Source: Shimia sp039969785
GTDB lineage: Bacteria; Pseudomonadota; Alphaproteobacteria; Rhodobacterales; Rhodobacteraceae
Direction: 5' to 3'
Assembly (NCBI RefSeq): GCF_039969785.1
Contig: NZ_JBDVNC010000048.1
Span: 183,406 to 247,405, forward strand
DNA: 64,000 nt
Below, in pieces: positions 17,371 through 26,051 of this stretch. The translations under genes and the position numbers were made by a program. The notes beneath the pieces are model-generated. The model was not told the origin of the DNA. It was given only the letters and a program-made list of their open reading frames with translations, and did not search any database. Every line of letters begins with the position of its first letter. Position 1 is the stretch's first letter.

Positions 17371-18369
17371 ATGACTGTCACCGTAGGTATCAACGGATTT
17401 GGCCGTATCGGTCGCTGCACCCTTATGCACATTGCCGAAGAAGCGCGCGAAGATGTTCGGGTGGTCAAGGTCAATGCGACGGGCCCGCTGGAAACGGCGG
17501 CACACCTGATCCGATATGACAGCCTGCACGGCCGCTTTCGCAACGAAGTTATCGCCGGCAACGGCAGCATGGATGTGGGCCAGGGCCCGATCCGCATGTT
17601 CTCGACTTATGACATGGACGAACTGGACTGGAGCGGTGTTGACGTTGTTCTGGAATGTACCGGCAATTTTAACGACGGCGAAAAAGCCCGCAAACATTTG
17701 GAGCGCGGCGCGCGCAAAGTTCTGATCTCGGCGCCCGCTAAAAACGTTCAAAAGACAATTGTGTTCGGCGTGAATGACCACCGGCTCGAAGCCAATGACA
17801 ACATGGTTTCGAACGGGTCCTGTACCACAAACTGCCTGGCCCCGATTGCCAAGGTGCTGAACAACGCTTTTGGCATCGAAAACGGCATCATGACCACGAT
17901 CCACGCCTATACTGGCGATCAGCCAACGCTTGATCGTCGCCACGACGATCTTTACCGCGCCCGCGCCGCCGCCATGTCCATGATCCCGACCTCGACAGGT
18001 GCCGCCAAAGCACTGGGCGAAGTTTTGCCAGAGCTCAAAGGCAAGCTGGACGGTTCAGCCATCCGCGTTCCAACACCAAACGTATCAGCGGTTGATCTGA
18101 CGTTCACCGCCAGCAAAGACGTCACAATCGCGGACGTCAACGAAGCAATGGCCGAAGCCGCTGCCGGTGAAATGAAGGGGGTTCTGGGCTACAGCGACGC
18201 ACCGCTCGTGTCTGTCGACTTCAACCACACCACCGAAAGCTCAACTTACGCGGCCGATCAGACCAAGGTTCTGGGGTCACGTCTGGTGCGCGTTCTTGCA
18301 TGGTACGACAATGAGTGGGGCTTCTCGGCACGCATGGCTGATCTGGCCTCCAAGATGGGCCGCATCTAA
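17371..18369 (+). CDS. gap: Glyceraldehyde-3-phosphate dehydrogenase, type I, with atypical cofactor pocket
   Basis: Interconverts glyceraldehyde 3-phosphate and 1,3-bisphosphoglycerate. The 332-residue product has GINGFGRIGR, the active-site SNGSCTTNCLAP with catalytic Cys (canonical sequence has SNASCTTNC), and IPTSTGAAKA. Where NAD-specific enzymes have the Asp of the IND segment, this has VNATGP, and where they have the Leu-Pro pair after the active site (DLPH) this has DRRH. Both changes are expected to weaken NAD preference and allow NADP. It may therefore be a second, gluconeogenic-type paralogue. The ATG at 17371 was chosen by family N-terminus and the CAGGAGA ribosome site. Confidence 0.95.
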   Translation: MTVTVGINGFGRIGRCTLMHIAEEAREDVRVVKVNATGPLETAAHLIRYDSLHGRFRNEVIAGNGSMDVGQGPIRMFSTYDMDELDWSGVDVVLECTGNFNDGEKARKHLERGARKVLISAPAKNVQKTIVFGVNDHRLEANDNMVSNGSCTTNCLAPIAKVLNNAFGIENGIMTTIHAYTGDQPTLDRRHDDLYRARAAAMSMIPTSTGAAKALGEVLPELKGKLDGSAIRVPTPNVSAVDLTFTASKDVTIADVNEAMAEAAAGEMKGVLGYSDAPLVSVDFNHTTESSTYAADQTKVLGSRLVRVLAWYDNEWGFSARMADLASKMGRI

Positions 18370-18405
18370 GCCGGTCTTTCACAGTAAGCTTGCGCCCATC
18401 GGGGC

Positions 18406-18437
18406 GGTCGGTATATCTGAATCAACCGACACTTTTT
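18406..18437 (+). terminator. Candidate intrinsic terminator after gap
   Basis: Stem GTCGGT (18407-18412) / ACCGAC (18425-18430), 12-nt loop, followed by TTTTT at 18433-18437. The short stem makes it weak; it lies between gap and the small downstream gene. Confidence 0.4.
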
Positions 18438-18456
18438 CCCGGGGGCGTTCCGCGTC

Positions 18457-18600
18457 ATGACCAATCCAATTGCAGTATTTTTGGCTGTCCTGATCATCGT
18501 GGGCCTGGGTGCGGATATGTTGTTGAATAATGGCGACGCTACAATGCTACTTGCACGCAAATTTTTTGACTTGATCGAGTGGGTCGCGTTCTGGCGATAA
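18457..18600 (+). CDS. Small membrane protein, 47 residues
   Basis: An ATG frame of 48 codons encodes MTNPIAVFLAVLIIVGLGA followed by DMLLNNGDATMLLARKFF and DLIEWVAFWR. It has a single N-terminal membrane helix (about residues 4-22) and an amphipathic, charged C-terminus ending in aromatic residues. It is plausible because the composition is strongly protein-like, it ends cleanly before the convergent gene, and I recall similar short proteins downstream of gap in other roseobacters. Function unknown. No strong ribosome site is seen, and a weak terminator separates it from gap, so it may have its own start of transcription. Confidence 0.65.
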   Translation: MTNPIAVFLAVLIIVGLGADMLLNNGDATMLLARKFFDLIEWVAFWR

Positions 18601-18681
18601 CCGGCCTAAACGGTCCTCTGCCCTGCGGCTATAATGGCTGGGACAACGACGCTGCCACCGGCAAGACTTGCTGCAGACTGA

Positions 18682-19482
18682 TCAGGCTTTCAAACGATAA
18701 CCCGTTTTGATCATCCACCACGCCAGCGCCATCACCAAAAAGGTTACGCCGCATACCACGGCCATCCCCACACCGGGTGCGCCGTCTGAGACGCCAATAA
18801 ACCCATAACGCGCGCCATCAATCAGGTAAAATATCGGATTGATCCGGGCAATGCTCTGCAGCACCTCAGGCAGCGCCGTCACTGAATAAAACGTGCCGGA
18901 TAGAAACGCCAACGGCGTGACGATAAAGTTCGTAATCGCAGCCATCTGGTCAAACTTGTTTGCAAATATCCCCGCCACAACACCAATGCTGCCCATCAAT
19001 GCCCCCCCTGTGGCCACGAAAACCAGCGCCCAAATCGGATGTGCAATCGACATGCCCAATACAAGCACCATGCCAATCGCGATTCCGACCGCCACCAGTA
19101 TGCCTCGCACCATGGCCCCGGTAACATAGCCAATCACTAGTTCCAGCGGCGCCAACGGCGGCATCAGCGTGTCCACGATATTGCCCTGTACCTTGGAAAC
19201 CACAATAGATGACGATGTGTTGGCAAACGCATTCTGGATAACCGTCATGGTCAAAATACCCGGTGCCAGAAAGACAATAAAGGGCACCCCCATCACATCA
19301 CCCCGCCCCGGGCCAATCGCTATAGAGAAAATCAGCATAAACAACCCGGCCGTAACCAGCGGGGCCAACAACGTCTGTGTCCACACCACCATAAACCGCA
19401 TGACTTCCCGGCGGATCAACGTCCAAAGACCAAGCCAGTTCACGCGCCCGAACCGCCTGACACCCAAATCCAACTGACTCAT
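18682..19482 (-). CDS. ABC-2 type transporter permease
   Basis: The 266-residue integral membrane protein has six predicted helices and the ABC-2 signature near the C-terminus (PLAFLSGTFYSVTALPEVLQSIARINPIFYLIDGARY region). The N-terminal amphipathic stretch WTLIRREVMRFMVVW is typical of the family. It would export a lipid, polysaccharide or drug with a partner ATPase. No ATP-binding gene lies on either side, so the ATPase must be encoded elsewhere or the gene has lost its partner. Divergent from gcrA with 126 bp between starts. Confidence 0.88.
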   Translation of the reverse strand: MSQLDLGVRRFGRVNWLGLWTLIRREVMRFMVVWTQTLLAPLVTAGLFMLIFSIAIGPGRGDVMGVPFIVFLAPGILTMTVIQNAFANTSSSIVVSKVQGNIVDTLMPPLAPLELVIGYVTGAMVRGILVAVGIAIGMVLVLGMSIAHPIWALVFVATGGALMGSIGVVAGIFANKFDQMAAITNFIVTPLAFLSGTFYSVTALPEVLQSIARINPIFYLIDGARYGFIGVSDGAPGVGMAVVCGVTFLVMALAWWMIKTGYRLKA

Positions 19483-19569
19483 TTGCCTGCTCCCCTGCCT
19501 GCGGTGATTCTCGGCCTTGTAACTCGGACCGGGGTGACTAGAATAGGCCCCTGACCAAGAAATGCAGGG

Positions 19570-19592
19570 GCGGCCCCAAAGGGCCGCTTTTT
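19570..19592 (+). terminator. Intrinsic terminator in the gcrA leader (possible attenuator)
   Basis: Perfect 7-bp GC stem GCGGCCC (19570-19576) / GGGCCGC (19581-19587) with a CAAA loop, followed directly by TTTTT (19588-19592). It ends only 16 bases before the gcrA ATG. A second hairpin CCCCTG (19548-19553) / CAGGGG (19565-19570) overlaps its first base and would compete with it, as in attenuators. Confidence 0.6.
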
Positions 19593-19608
19593 AGCTAAGG
19601 AAACATTG

Positions 19609-20196
19609 ATGTCCTGGACCGATGAGCGCGTAGAGCTTTTGAAGAAACTTTGGGGCGAGGGCCAGTCGGCCAGCCAGATCGCCAAGGAACTTGGCGGCGT
19701 GACCCGCAATGCAGTGATCGGCAAGGTCCACCGGCTGGGCCTGTCAAACCGCTCGTCCGGCGGTGCCAAGGCTGATGCAAAGCCCAAGGCAGAGGCCAAA
19801 CCCAAAGCGCCCCCCAAACCCAAGGCGCCGCCGAAACCCAAGGCCGCTGAACAACAACCCAAGCCCGATCTGAAAACCGAGCCAGCAGTCGCCCCCAAAA
19901 CCGGGAACTCGCTGCGCAAGGCGATTATTCCCGCCGGACAGCCGCTGCCACCGCAGCCGTCCGCGAACGAGATCAGCCCCGAAGCGCTCGCCAAGGTGAA
20001 CGAGGTCGAAAAGACCGCCAAAAAGCTGGGCTTGATGGAATTGACCGAACGCACCTGTAAATGGCCTGTCGGCGATCCCGCCACACCTGATTTCTGGTTC
20101 TGCGGTCTGCCTGTTCAGGCTGGTAAGCCCTATTGCGAAGCCCATGTCGGCGTCGCGTTCCAGCCCATGAGCGCACGCCGCGACCGCAAGCGCTAA
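19609..20196 (+). CDS. gcrA: Cell-cycle regulator GcrA
   Basis: Alphaproteobacterial transcription factor that works with sigma-70 at promoters carrying CcrM-methylated GANTC. The 195-residue product begins MSWTDERVELLKKLWGEG with the helix-turn-helix ASQIAKELGGVTRNAVIGKV, then a long Lys/Pro/Ala-rich linker (about residues 50-90), then the conserved C-terminal domain with TCKWPVGDP, FCGLP and YCEAHV, possibly metal-binding through its cysteines and histidine. The ATG at 19609 has TAAGGA upstream; an in-frame TTG three bases before is less likely. A GATTC (GANTC) lies at 19506-19510. A strong terminator closes the gene. Confidence 0.96.
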   Translation: MSWTDERVELLKKLWGEGQSASQIAKELGGVTRNAVIGKVHRLGLSNRSSGGAKADAKPKAEAKPKAPPKPKAPPKPKAAEQQPKPDLKTEPAVAPKTGNSLRKAIIPAGQPLPPQPSANEISPEALAKVNEVEKTAKKLGLMELTERTCKWPVGDPATPDFWFCGLPVQAGKPYCEAHVGVAFQPMSARRDRKR

Positions 20197-20225
20197 TCGG
20201 CGTAGCCGCACATAATTAAACCTGC

Positions 20226-20253
20226 AAACCCCGGTCCATTGGACCGGGGTTTT
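20226..20253. terminator. Strong bidirectional terminator between gcrA and the prephenate-dehydrogenase-like gene
   Basis: AAACCCCGGTCC (20226-20237) and GGACCGGGGTTT (20241-20252) form a perfect 12-bp stem with an ATT loop, and T-runs on both strands. It lies 30 bp after gcrA and 9 bp after the convergent gene's stop. Confidence 0.9.
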
Positions 20254-20261
20254 CCTTTGGA

Positions 20262-21011
20262 TCACGCCTGCTTATCAAACTGAATACGCAGTTCTGCGGC
20301 CCGGTCAAAAAAGGCACCCCGCACTTCTGCCGCGTATGGGTTGGCGGTTTCAATCGCATGCAACACCGTGGGCGGGTCGTTTTTCACCATCTCCACCGCC
20401 TGCTTTAGCAAATCGAAACTTGCGGTGGTCATCTGATCTGGCAACGGTCCAATATCAGACAACACTTTCGCAATCAGATGCGTCAGCCCTTGTACCGTTG
20501 CCGCCTCCTTGTCGTGCGCCTCGGGCGTGGTGACAACAACCTGCAATCCAATGCGCCGCAAGAACCCGGCCACCACTCGCCAGCGCGGCCCACGCAACGG
20601 ACAAACCGCAATCTTACGCCCGACAACGCCGCCATCCGCGCTCTGAGGGCCAAACAACGGGTGAGTCCCGACAATATCCACCGCCGCCGGCAGACACCGC
20701 GCCATCACCTGCATTGGCGCGACCTTCACTGAGCTGACATCGACAACCAAACACCCCGGACGCAAATATGGCGCGATCTGGGTGCACAGATACTCCATGC
20801 GCGCCACCGGCACACTCAAGACAATCACGTCACACCGGGCAATCTCGCTCAGCTCGACTACGGCCAGGGCGCGCCCATCCTCCAGAAGAGCCCCGACATA
20901 AGCGGGGTCACAGACACGTATGTCAAAAAGCGCATTCAGTTCGCGCGCCATCAGTTTTCCAAAGGCACCAAATCCAATGAGCCCCAGTGTTGGTTTTGTT
21001 CGATGTCCCAT
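20262..21011 (-). CDS. Prephenate/arogenate dehydrogenase family protein
   Basis: The 249-residue protein has an N-terminal Rossmann motif GLIGFGAFGKLMA (residues 10-22), LSVPVARMEYL, the family hallmark GTHPLFGPQSADGG around residue 115, and VQGLTHLIAK in the C-terminal dimerisation region. It would oxidatively decarboxylate prephenate or arogenate in tyrosine synthesis, using NAD(P). It is shorter than many TyrA proteins and lacks an attached chorismate mutase or ACT domain. No other aromatic-pathway gene is adjacent. Confidence 0.85.
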   Translation of the reverse strand: MGHRTKPTLGLIGFGAFGKLMARELNALFDIRVCDPAYVGALLEDGRALAVVELSEIARCDVIVLSVPVARMEYLCTQIAPYLRPGCLVVDVSSVKVAPMQVMARCLPAAVDIVGTHPLFGPQSADGGVVGRKIAVCPLRGPRWRVVAGFLRRIGLQVVVTTPEAHDKEAATVQGLTHLIAKVLSDIGPLPDQMTTASFDLLKQAVEMVKNDPPTVLHAIETANPYAAEVRGAFFDRAAELRIQFDKQA

Positions 21012-21203
21012 AGCAGGACCCCTTATTTAGGGCCGCACAGGCGGGAACTGAATGTTTTTAGATGCCTTTCACTGCAACCCCCGACGACGCGCGGCAGTTG
21101 ACCATGATAAAAGCCCCGCCACTATGTGGACAGGCGATAATACTCAATCGTGAAGAGGCGTTTGTGTTTCATGTATGTTTCCTGCCACGGCGCGTAGCTT
21201 GGG

Positions 21204-22418
21204 TCAAGCCACTTGCCCCTCACGTAAATCAATCAGTCGCACATAGAGCCCGGCGACAAGAGACACCAATACACTGCCCAGCATCACAACCAACAACATA
21301 ACAGCGCCGTTCCCGGGGGTCAGAATTGCGCCCGTGATCGATGTCAGAAAAGCCCCACCCGCAACACTCATCGCACCTGAAAGCCCGGATGCGCTCCCGG
21401 CAAGGTTGGGACGCACAGACATGATACCGCTGGTTGCGGCAGGCATAGTTAACCCGTTCCCGACACCAACAAACATGACAAACCCGACATAAGTCACCGG
21501 ATGCAAAATGCCGCTTAACACCACGACCAACCCCACACTCAGGCCCAACGCAGCAACAATTCGACCTGCCAGTACCATCACAAAAAGCGGATAACGCCGG
21601 GACAGTTTGCCTGATAAAAAGCTGCCGAACGCAAACCCAACTGTGATCGCGCCAACGGCCAGACCGATCGCCGCTGGCGTCATGCCGAACACCACCGCAC
21701 CAACCAGCGCCGCCCCGGTGATATAGACATAAAAGCCACCCAGCGAGAATGTCACGCAAATCGAATATCCCCAAAACCGGCGCGACCGAAACAATTCCGG
21801 ATACGCCCGGAACTGCGCCGCAATGCTGGAGGCACGATTTGAATTGGTTTCGCCCAGATCGCACCACGTCAACACAAACAGCCCGGCCCCTGCCAACGCA
21901 AAAAACGCAAAATTGGCCCGCCACCCCAGAAACTGATCCAGCAATCCGCCCACCAACGGGCCTGTCATCGGTGCCACGGCCATGACCATCGAAATATACC
22001 CCAACAGGCTGGCGGCATCGCGCTCTTCATATTGGTCCCGCACCACCGCGCGGCTTAACGCCATCGCGCCAACCACCGCCCCCTGAATCATCCGCCAGGC
22101 CAGAAACACGCGAAAATCCTGCGCCAGCAGGCACCCGATTGACGCCACCGCGAACATGGCCAATCCAATCAGCAGAACCGGTCGGCGCCCAAACCGGTCG
22201 GACAACGGCCCCATCACGACCTGCAACACCGCCGTCACCGCGAGATACCCACCAATTGCCAGATTGGCCACGCCGTATGAAACGTCAAAATCTGCCGCGA
22301 TATGGGCCAACGACGGCAGAAACATATTCAGCGAAAGCACTGAAATTGCGGTCAGCAACACCAAAGTGGTTAAATGTGGCGGTGTCCGTGCGGCAGAAAA
22401 CATGCCCACTTGTGGCAT
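21204..22418 (-). CDS. Bcr/CflA-type multidrug MFS transporter
   Basis: The 404-residue transporter of the major facilitator superfamily has 12 predicted helices. GPLSDRFGRRPVLLIG (loop 2-3, the motif A of MFS) and ALSRAVVRDQYEERDAASLLGYISM are typical of the DHA1 Bcr/CflA group; AVAPMTGPLVGGLLDQFLGWR is motif C. It probably exports drugs or small metabolites by proton exchange. It starts 6 bp after the asmA stop on the same strand, so both may share a transcript. Met at 22403 is an alternative start. Confidence 0.9.
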   Translation of the reverse strand: MPQVGMFSAARTPPHLTTLVLLTAISVLSLNMFLPSLAHIAADFDVSYGVANLAIGGYLAVTAVLQVVMGPLSDRFGRRPVLLIGLAMFAVASIGCLLAQDFRVFLAWRMIQGAVVGAMALSRAVVRDQYEERDAASLLGYISMVMAVAPMTGPLVGGLLDQFLGWRANFAFFALAGAGLFVLTWCDLGETNSNRASSIAAQFRAYPELFRSRRFWGYSICVTFSLGGFYVYITGAALVGAVVFGMTPAAIGLAVGAITVGFAFGSFLSGKLSRRYPLFVMVLAGRIVAALGLSVGLVVVLSGILHPVTYVGFVMFVGVGNGLTMPAATSGIMSVRPNLAGSASGLSGAMSVAGGAFLTSITGAILTPGNGAVMLLVVMLGSVLVSLVAGLYVRLIDLREGQVA

Positions 22419-22423
22419 GCGGA

Positions 22424-24328
22424 TCAGTTATTGCCCAGCAGCTTCAACAATCCTTTGGTCGCTTCGTCCTCAAGCGTGCGCCGCACCGCGTCCTCGGTCG
22501 ACTCGCCTTCCTGTTTTTCAACACCCAGCTCTTCTTCGACGCGTTTCACCGCTTCTGCTTCAAGTTCTTTCAGTTCTTCATCCAGATTCTGTTTGAGGAT
22601 CGCGTCCAGATCCGGTGCAATACTGGGATTGTCCCAACTGCCCTCAACCTTAACCGGCACGGCCAGCCCTGTGCCCTCTTCTTTGCGCAGCTGCGGCGTA
22701 AACCGGTAATCAATGACCCTTTGACCCAGCCCCACCGTCCCAGCGCCTATGGCAATGACATTGGGCAACTCCATCAACAAATCCTCGTTGCGCATCACGC
22801 CTTTTTCGATGGTCCAACTGGCCCCCATATTGTCAAACACGGTTGTGCCACCGGTAAGATCACCACGAAACAAACGGTCCAGATCTATGCCTTCGATCGT
22901 CCCACGTCCAACTTTGACGGTGCCACTGCCTTTCAGGGAATTCATGATGGCGTACTCTGACTGTCCTGACCCCAGAAAATCCATTTTCATGTCCGCCTTT
23001 CCCGTGAACCGGTTCAGACCAGCCGTTGCTGACAAAAGCTCTTTGAGCGCTATTTGACTAACGTCCAGATCGCCGCGCATTGAAAACCCATTGCGATTAT
23101 TGGCAACAAATTGCCCTTTGATCGCCCCACCATACGCCGCCAACTCCGTCAGCGTCGCGACAGCGCGCGCATTTTCGATCTGCACACTGGCCCGCGTGCG
23201 CCCCAGATCAATATCCCCCAAATCAATCGCTTCCGCGCCAAAAACAATTTTGCCATCCATAAGCGCAAGGGCGCTGGCATCAATCGGCTCCCTGGACCAC
23301 TCAGAAGACGACGCAGTTGAACTTTCAGAACCTGAAGACCCCGCCAAGCTGCTCAAATCCAGTTTTCCTGCCAGTACATTTGCCGTGACAATCGGCCTTA
23401 CCCCGCCAAGCGCGGCATCCGCTTCGGCATTAATGGTGTTGCCCAACGCCGTGATGATCCCTTTGCGCAAACTAAACCGATGGTCCTTGGTCAGTGTGAC
23501 ATCACCCTCCAGACGCGCCCGTCCCGGTACGCCACCGCCAAGCCCCAAGGCCGCCAAAAATGCTTCCGCATCAGAAAAATCTGCCACAACCTGCCCTGCT
23601 GCCTCGGGCGCAATACCGACACGGCCATCGAAATCAACTGTTCCGCCCGTCGCGCTGACTTTGGCCACCAGCGACGAAACCGACCCACCAATCAGGTCGT
23701 TCAGGTTCCCAACGGTCGCGGCAACATCCACATCCTTGCCCGCAGGTCGCGCGGTCACAGAAATCTCAGCAGGCTTGGTCACATCCGGCCAGCTGAGTCC
23801 AATGTCCAGATTGGCCACTTCAAAATTGTCGCCGCCATGATCCAAATATCTCAAACGGGCGCCTTTGATGATCAGGCTTTCCAAGGACACGTTTGTGTCC
23901 GCCCCGGCACTTGCCGCACCTTGGTCTGCGGCAACTTCGCCAGTGGGCAAAAGCTCCCAGTTCACACGCCCGTCACGCGCCTTTTCCAGCAACACATCCG
24001 GCGCGACAGCCTCGATTTTTGTAATGCGGATATCGCCGGTCAGTGCACCGATCACATCGACGCCGATGGCAGCACTTTTCGCCTGAAACATTGGCCCCGC
24101 ATCCGACCATTCCGCATTGCCCAGCGATACCGGCCCGGTGGACACACCAAAAATCGGATACCAGCTGATCCCGACGTCACCATCAAAGACCAGGTCCCGG
24201 CCGGTCTGTGTTTTGACCTGATCGGCCGCCAGTTGCGCAATCTTTTCCCCCGGCAGGATCATCAAGACGCCCACCAGCCCCATGACAACCACCACAATCA
24301 CGCCCAACAGGATACGGATCAAACGCAT
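22424..24328 (-). CDS. AsmA family protein
   Basis: The 634-residue envelope protein has a single N-terminal membrane anchor (MRLIRILLGVIVVVVMGLVG) and a long beta-rich periplasmic part of the AsmA type: VKTQTGRDLVFDGDVGISWYP near the N-terminus, VLLEKARDGRVNWELLP, and a C-terminal AsmA_2 region with LKGSGTVKVGRGTIEGIDLD. The family is tied to phospholipid or outer-membrane homeostasis, with bridge-like lipid transfer proposed. The C-terminus is Glu-rich. The ATG at 24328 was preferred over an in-frame TTG at 24340 because the signal anchor begins there. Confidence 0.9.
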   Translation of the reverse strand: MRLIRILLGVIVVVVMGLVGVLMILPGEKIAQLAADQVKTQTGRDLVFDGDVGISWYPIFGVSTGPVSLGNAEWSDAGPMFQAKSAAIGVDVIGALTGDIRITKIEAVAPDVLLEKARDGRVNWELLPTGEVAADQGAASAGADTNVSLESLIIKGARLRYLDHGGDNFEVANLDIGLSWPDVTKPAEISVTARPAGKDVDVAATVGNLNDLIGGSVSSLVAKVSATGGTVDFDGRVGIAPEAAGQVVADFSDAEAFLAALGLGGGVPGRARLEGDVTLTKDHRFSLRKGIITALGNTINAEADAALGGVRPIVTANVLAGKLDLSSLAGSSGSESSTASSSEWSREPIDASALALMDGKIVFGAEAIDLGDIDLGRTRASVQIENARAVATLTELAAYGGAIKGQFVANNRNGFSMRGDLDVSQIALKELLSATAGLNRFTGKADMKMDFLGSGQSEYAIMNSLKGSGTVKVGRGTIEGIDLDRLFRGDLTGGTTVFDNMGASWTIEKGVMRNEDLLMELPNVIAIGAGTVGLGQRVIDYRFTPQLRKEEGTGLAVPVKVEGSWDNPSIAPDLDAILKQNLDEELKELEAEAVKRVEEELGVEKQEGESTEDAVRRTLEDEATKGLLKLLGNN

Positions 24329-24529
24329 GAAAACCCCCAACGTTCACCTTTGCCTCAGCCTAGCCGCCAGATGGGCACCGGCGCAATGATCAACCCATCA
24401 CAACCTGGTGCGCGCCCGCTGCGGCAACCACAGTTTGACAATCGCGTCTTAGGATCATCCACAAACGCTCAGTCGCTTACTGCCAATTCAACAATTCCCA
24501 ATTCCCATTCTATCCCCTATACGCCCCGG

Positions 24530-25921
24530 ATGAGCACCAACCCGCCAGACCTGCGCCCCGACCTCGCCCGCGCCACTTTGACCGGAGACACCCGCCCCGG
24601 CCAGCCGACCATCGGTATGGTCTCTCTGGGATGTCCCAAAGCGCTGGTGGACAGCGAACGCATCCTGACCCGGCTGCGCGCCGAAGGGTACGGTATTTCG
24701 CCCGATTATTCCGGTGCAGATGCAGTGGTCGTGAACACCTGTGGATTTCTTGACAGCGCCAAGGTCGAAAGCCTCGAGGCCATCGGAGAGGCTCTGAAAG
24801 AAAACGGCAAGGTCATTGTCACCGGCTGCCTAGGCGCTGAGCCTGAGTATATCACTGGCGCACATCCCAAAGTTCTGGCCGTGACTGGTCCGCACCAATA
24901 TGAACAGGTGCTCGACGCGGTTCATTCCGCCGTGCCGCCCGATCCGCACCCGTTTGTTGACCTTCTGCCCGCCTCGGGTGTTTCTCTCACTCCACGACAC
25001 TATAGTTATCTCAAGATTTCAGAAGGCTGCAATCACGCCTGCAAATTCTGCATTATCCCCGCTATGCGCGGAAAACTGGCCAGCCGCCCGGTGCACGCCA
25101 TCCTGCGCGAGGCTGAAAAACTGGTCGAAAACGGTGTGCGCGAACTGCTGGTCATTTCACAGGATACGTCGGCCTATGGGCTTGATCGCAAATACTCGCC
25201 CCATCCATGGAAAAACCGGGAAGTTCGCAGCCATATCACCGATCTGGCACGTGAACTCGGACAGTTCGATGCATGGGTGCGACTGCATTATGTCTACCCG
25301 TATCCACATGTGCGCGACCTGATCCCACTTATGGCGGATGGCCTGATCCTGCCTTACCTAGATATTCCGTTTCAGCATTCCCACCCGGACACGCTCAAAC
25401 GCATGGCCCGCCCCGCCGCCGGGGCCAAAACCCTCGATGAAATCGCCCGCTGGCGCGATACCTGCCCGGACATCACCCTGCGCTCGACATTCATTGTTGG
25501 CTATCCGGGGGAAACCGAGGCTGAATTCCAGCACCTGCTTGACTGGATGGACGAAGCCCAACTCGACAGAGTCGGCTGCTTTCAATACGAAAACGTCGAC
25601 GGTGCCCGCTCAAATGCGCTGTCTGACCATGTTCCACAAGAGGTCAAACAGGATCGCTGGGACCGCTTCATGCAAAAAGCGCAAGCCATCTCAGAAGCCA
25701 AACTCGCCGCCAAAGTTGGCGAGTTCATGGACGTCATTATTGACGACATCGATGCAGACGGCATCGCCACATGCCGCACCAAAGCGGACGCGCCAGAAAT
25801 CGACGGCAACCTGTTTATCGACGAAAACACGAGTGAGCTGAAAGTCGGTAACATTGTGACTGTGGAAGTGGATGAAGCCGGGGAGTATGACTTGTGGGGG
25901 CGGGTGACGTCTTTGAATTGA
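24530..25921 (+). CDS. rimO: Ribosomal protein S12 methylthiotransferase RimO
   Basis: Radical-SAM enzyme that methylthiolates the conserved aspartate of ribosomal protein S12. The 463-residue product has three domains: N-terminal MTTase with cluster cysteines (SLGCPKALVDSE, NTCGFLDSAK, TGCLGAEPEY), the radical-SAM core with CNHACKFC around residue 168, and a C-terminal TRAM RNA/protein-binding domain (about residues 395-463). SLGCPK and CNHACKFC distinguish RimO from MiaB. The ATG at 24530 was chosen because the frame upstream runs antisense through asmA. It is divergent from asmA with a 201-bp gap. Confidence 0.95.
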   Translation: MSTNPPDLRPDLARATLTGDTRPGQPTIGMVSLGCPKALVDSERILTRLRAEGYGISPDYSGADAVVVNTCGFLDSAKVESLEAIGEALKENGKVIVTGCLGAEPEYITGAHPKVLAVTGPHQYEQVLDAVHSAVPPDPHPFVDLLPASGVSLTPRHYSYLKISEGCNHACKFCIIPAMRGKLASRPVHAILREAEKLVENGVRELLVISQDTSAYGLDRKYSPHPWKNREVRSHITDLARELGQFDAWVRLHYVYPYPHVRDLIPLMADGLILPYLDIPFQHSHPDTLKRMARPAAGAKTLDEIARWRDTCPDITLRSTFIVGYPGETEAEFQHLLDWMDEAQLDRVGCFQYENVDGARSNALSDHVPQEVKQDRWDRFMQKAQAISEAKLAAKVGEFMDVIIDDIDADGIATCRTKADAPEIDGNLFIDENTSELKVGNIVTVEVDEAGEYDLWGRVTSLN

Positions 25922-25982
25922 GACCGGGAGAGAAGTCAGCTACAGACTTCCCCTCTTTGCAGACAGTCACGGTTCCTCGTAA

Positions 25983-26001
25983 GTCGGACAATCTGTCCGA
26001 C
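25983..26001. repeat. Perfect 8-bp palindrome after rimO
   Basis: GTCGGACA (25983-25990), spacer ATC, TGTCCGAC (25994-26001). It is 62 bp after rimO and 50 bp before the flavoprotein gene, with no T-run. It may be a rimO transcript end hairpin or an operator for the next gene. Confidence 0.5.
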
Positions 26002-26051
26002 CTACCTGCCTCTGCTTGACCTCCACACAAACATCAGGCACCCCGCGTCCC

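Noticed and set aside
22480..24529. Long plus-strand open frame continuous with rimO
   Set aside because: It runs antisense through asmA, has no family character before MSTNPPDLRPD, and RimO homologues start at that Met.
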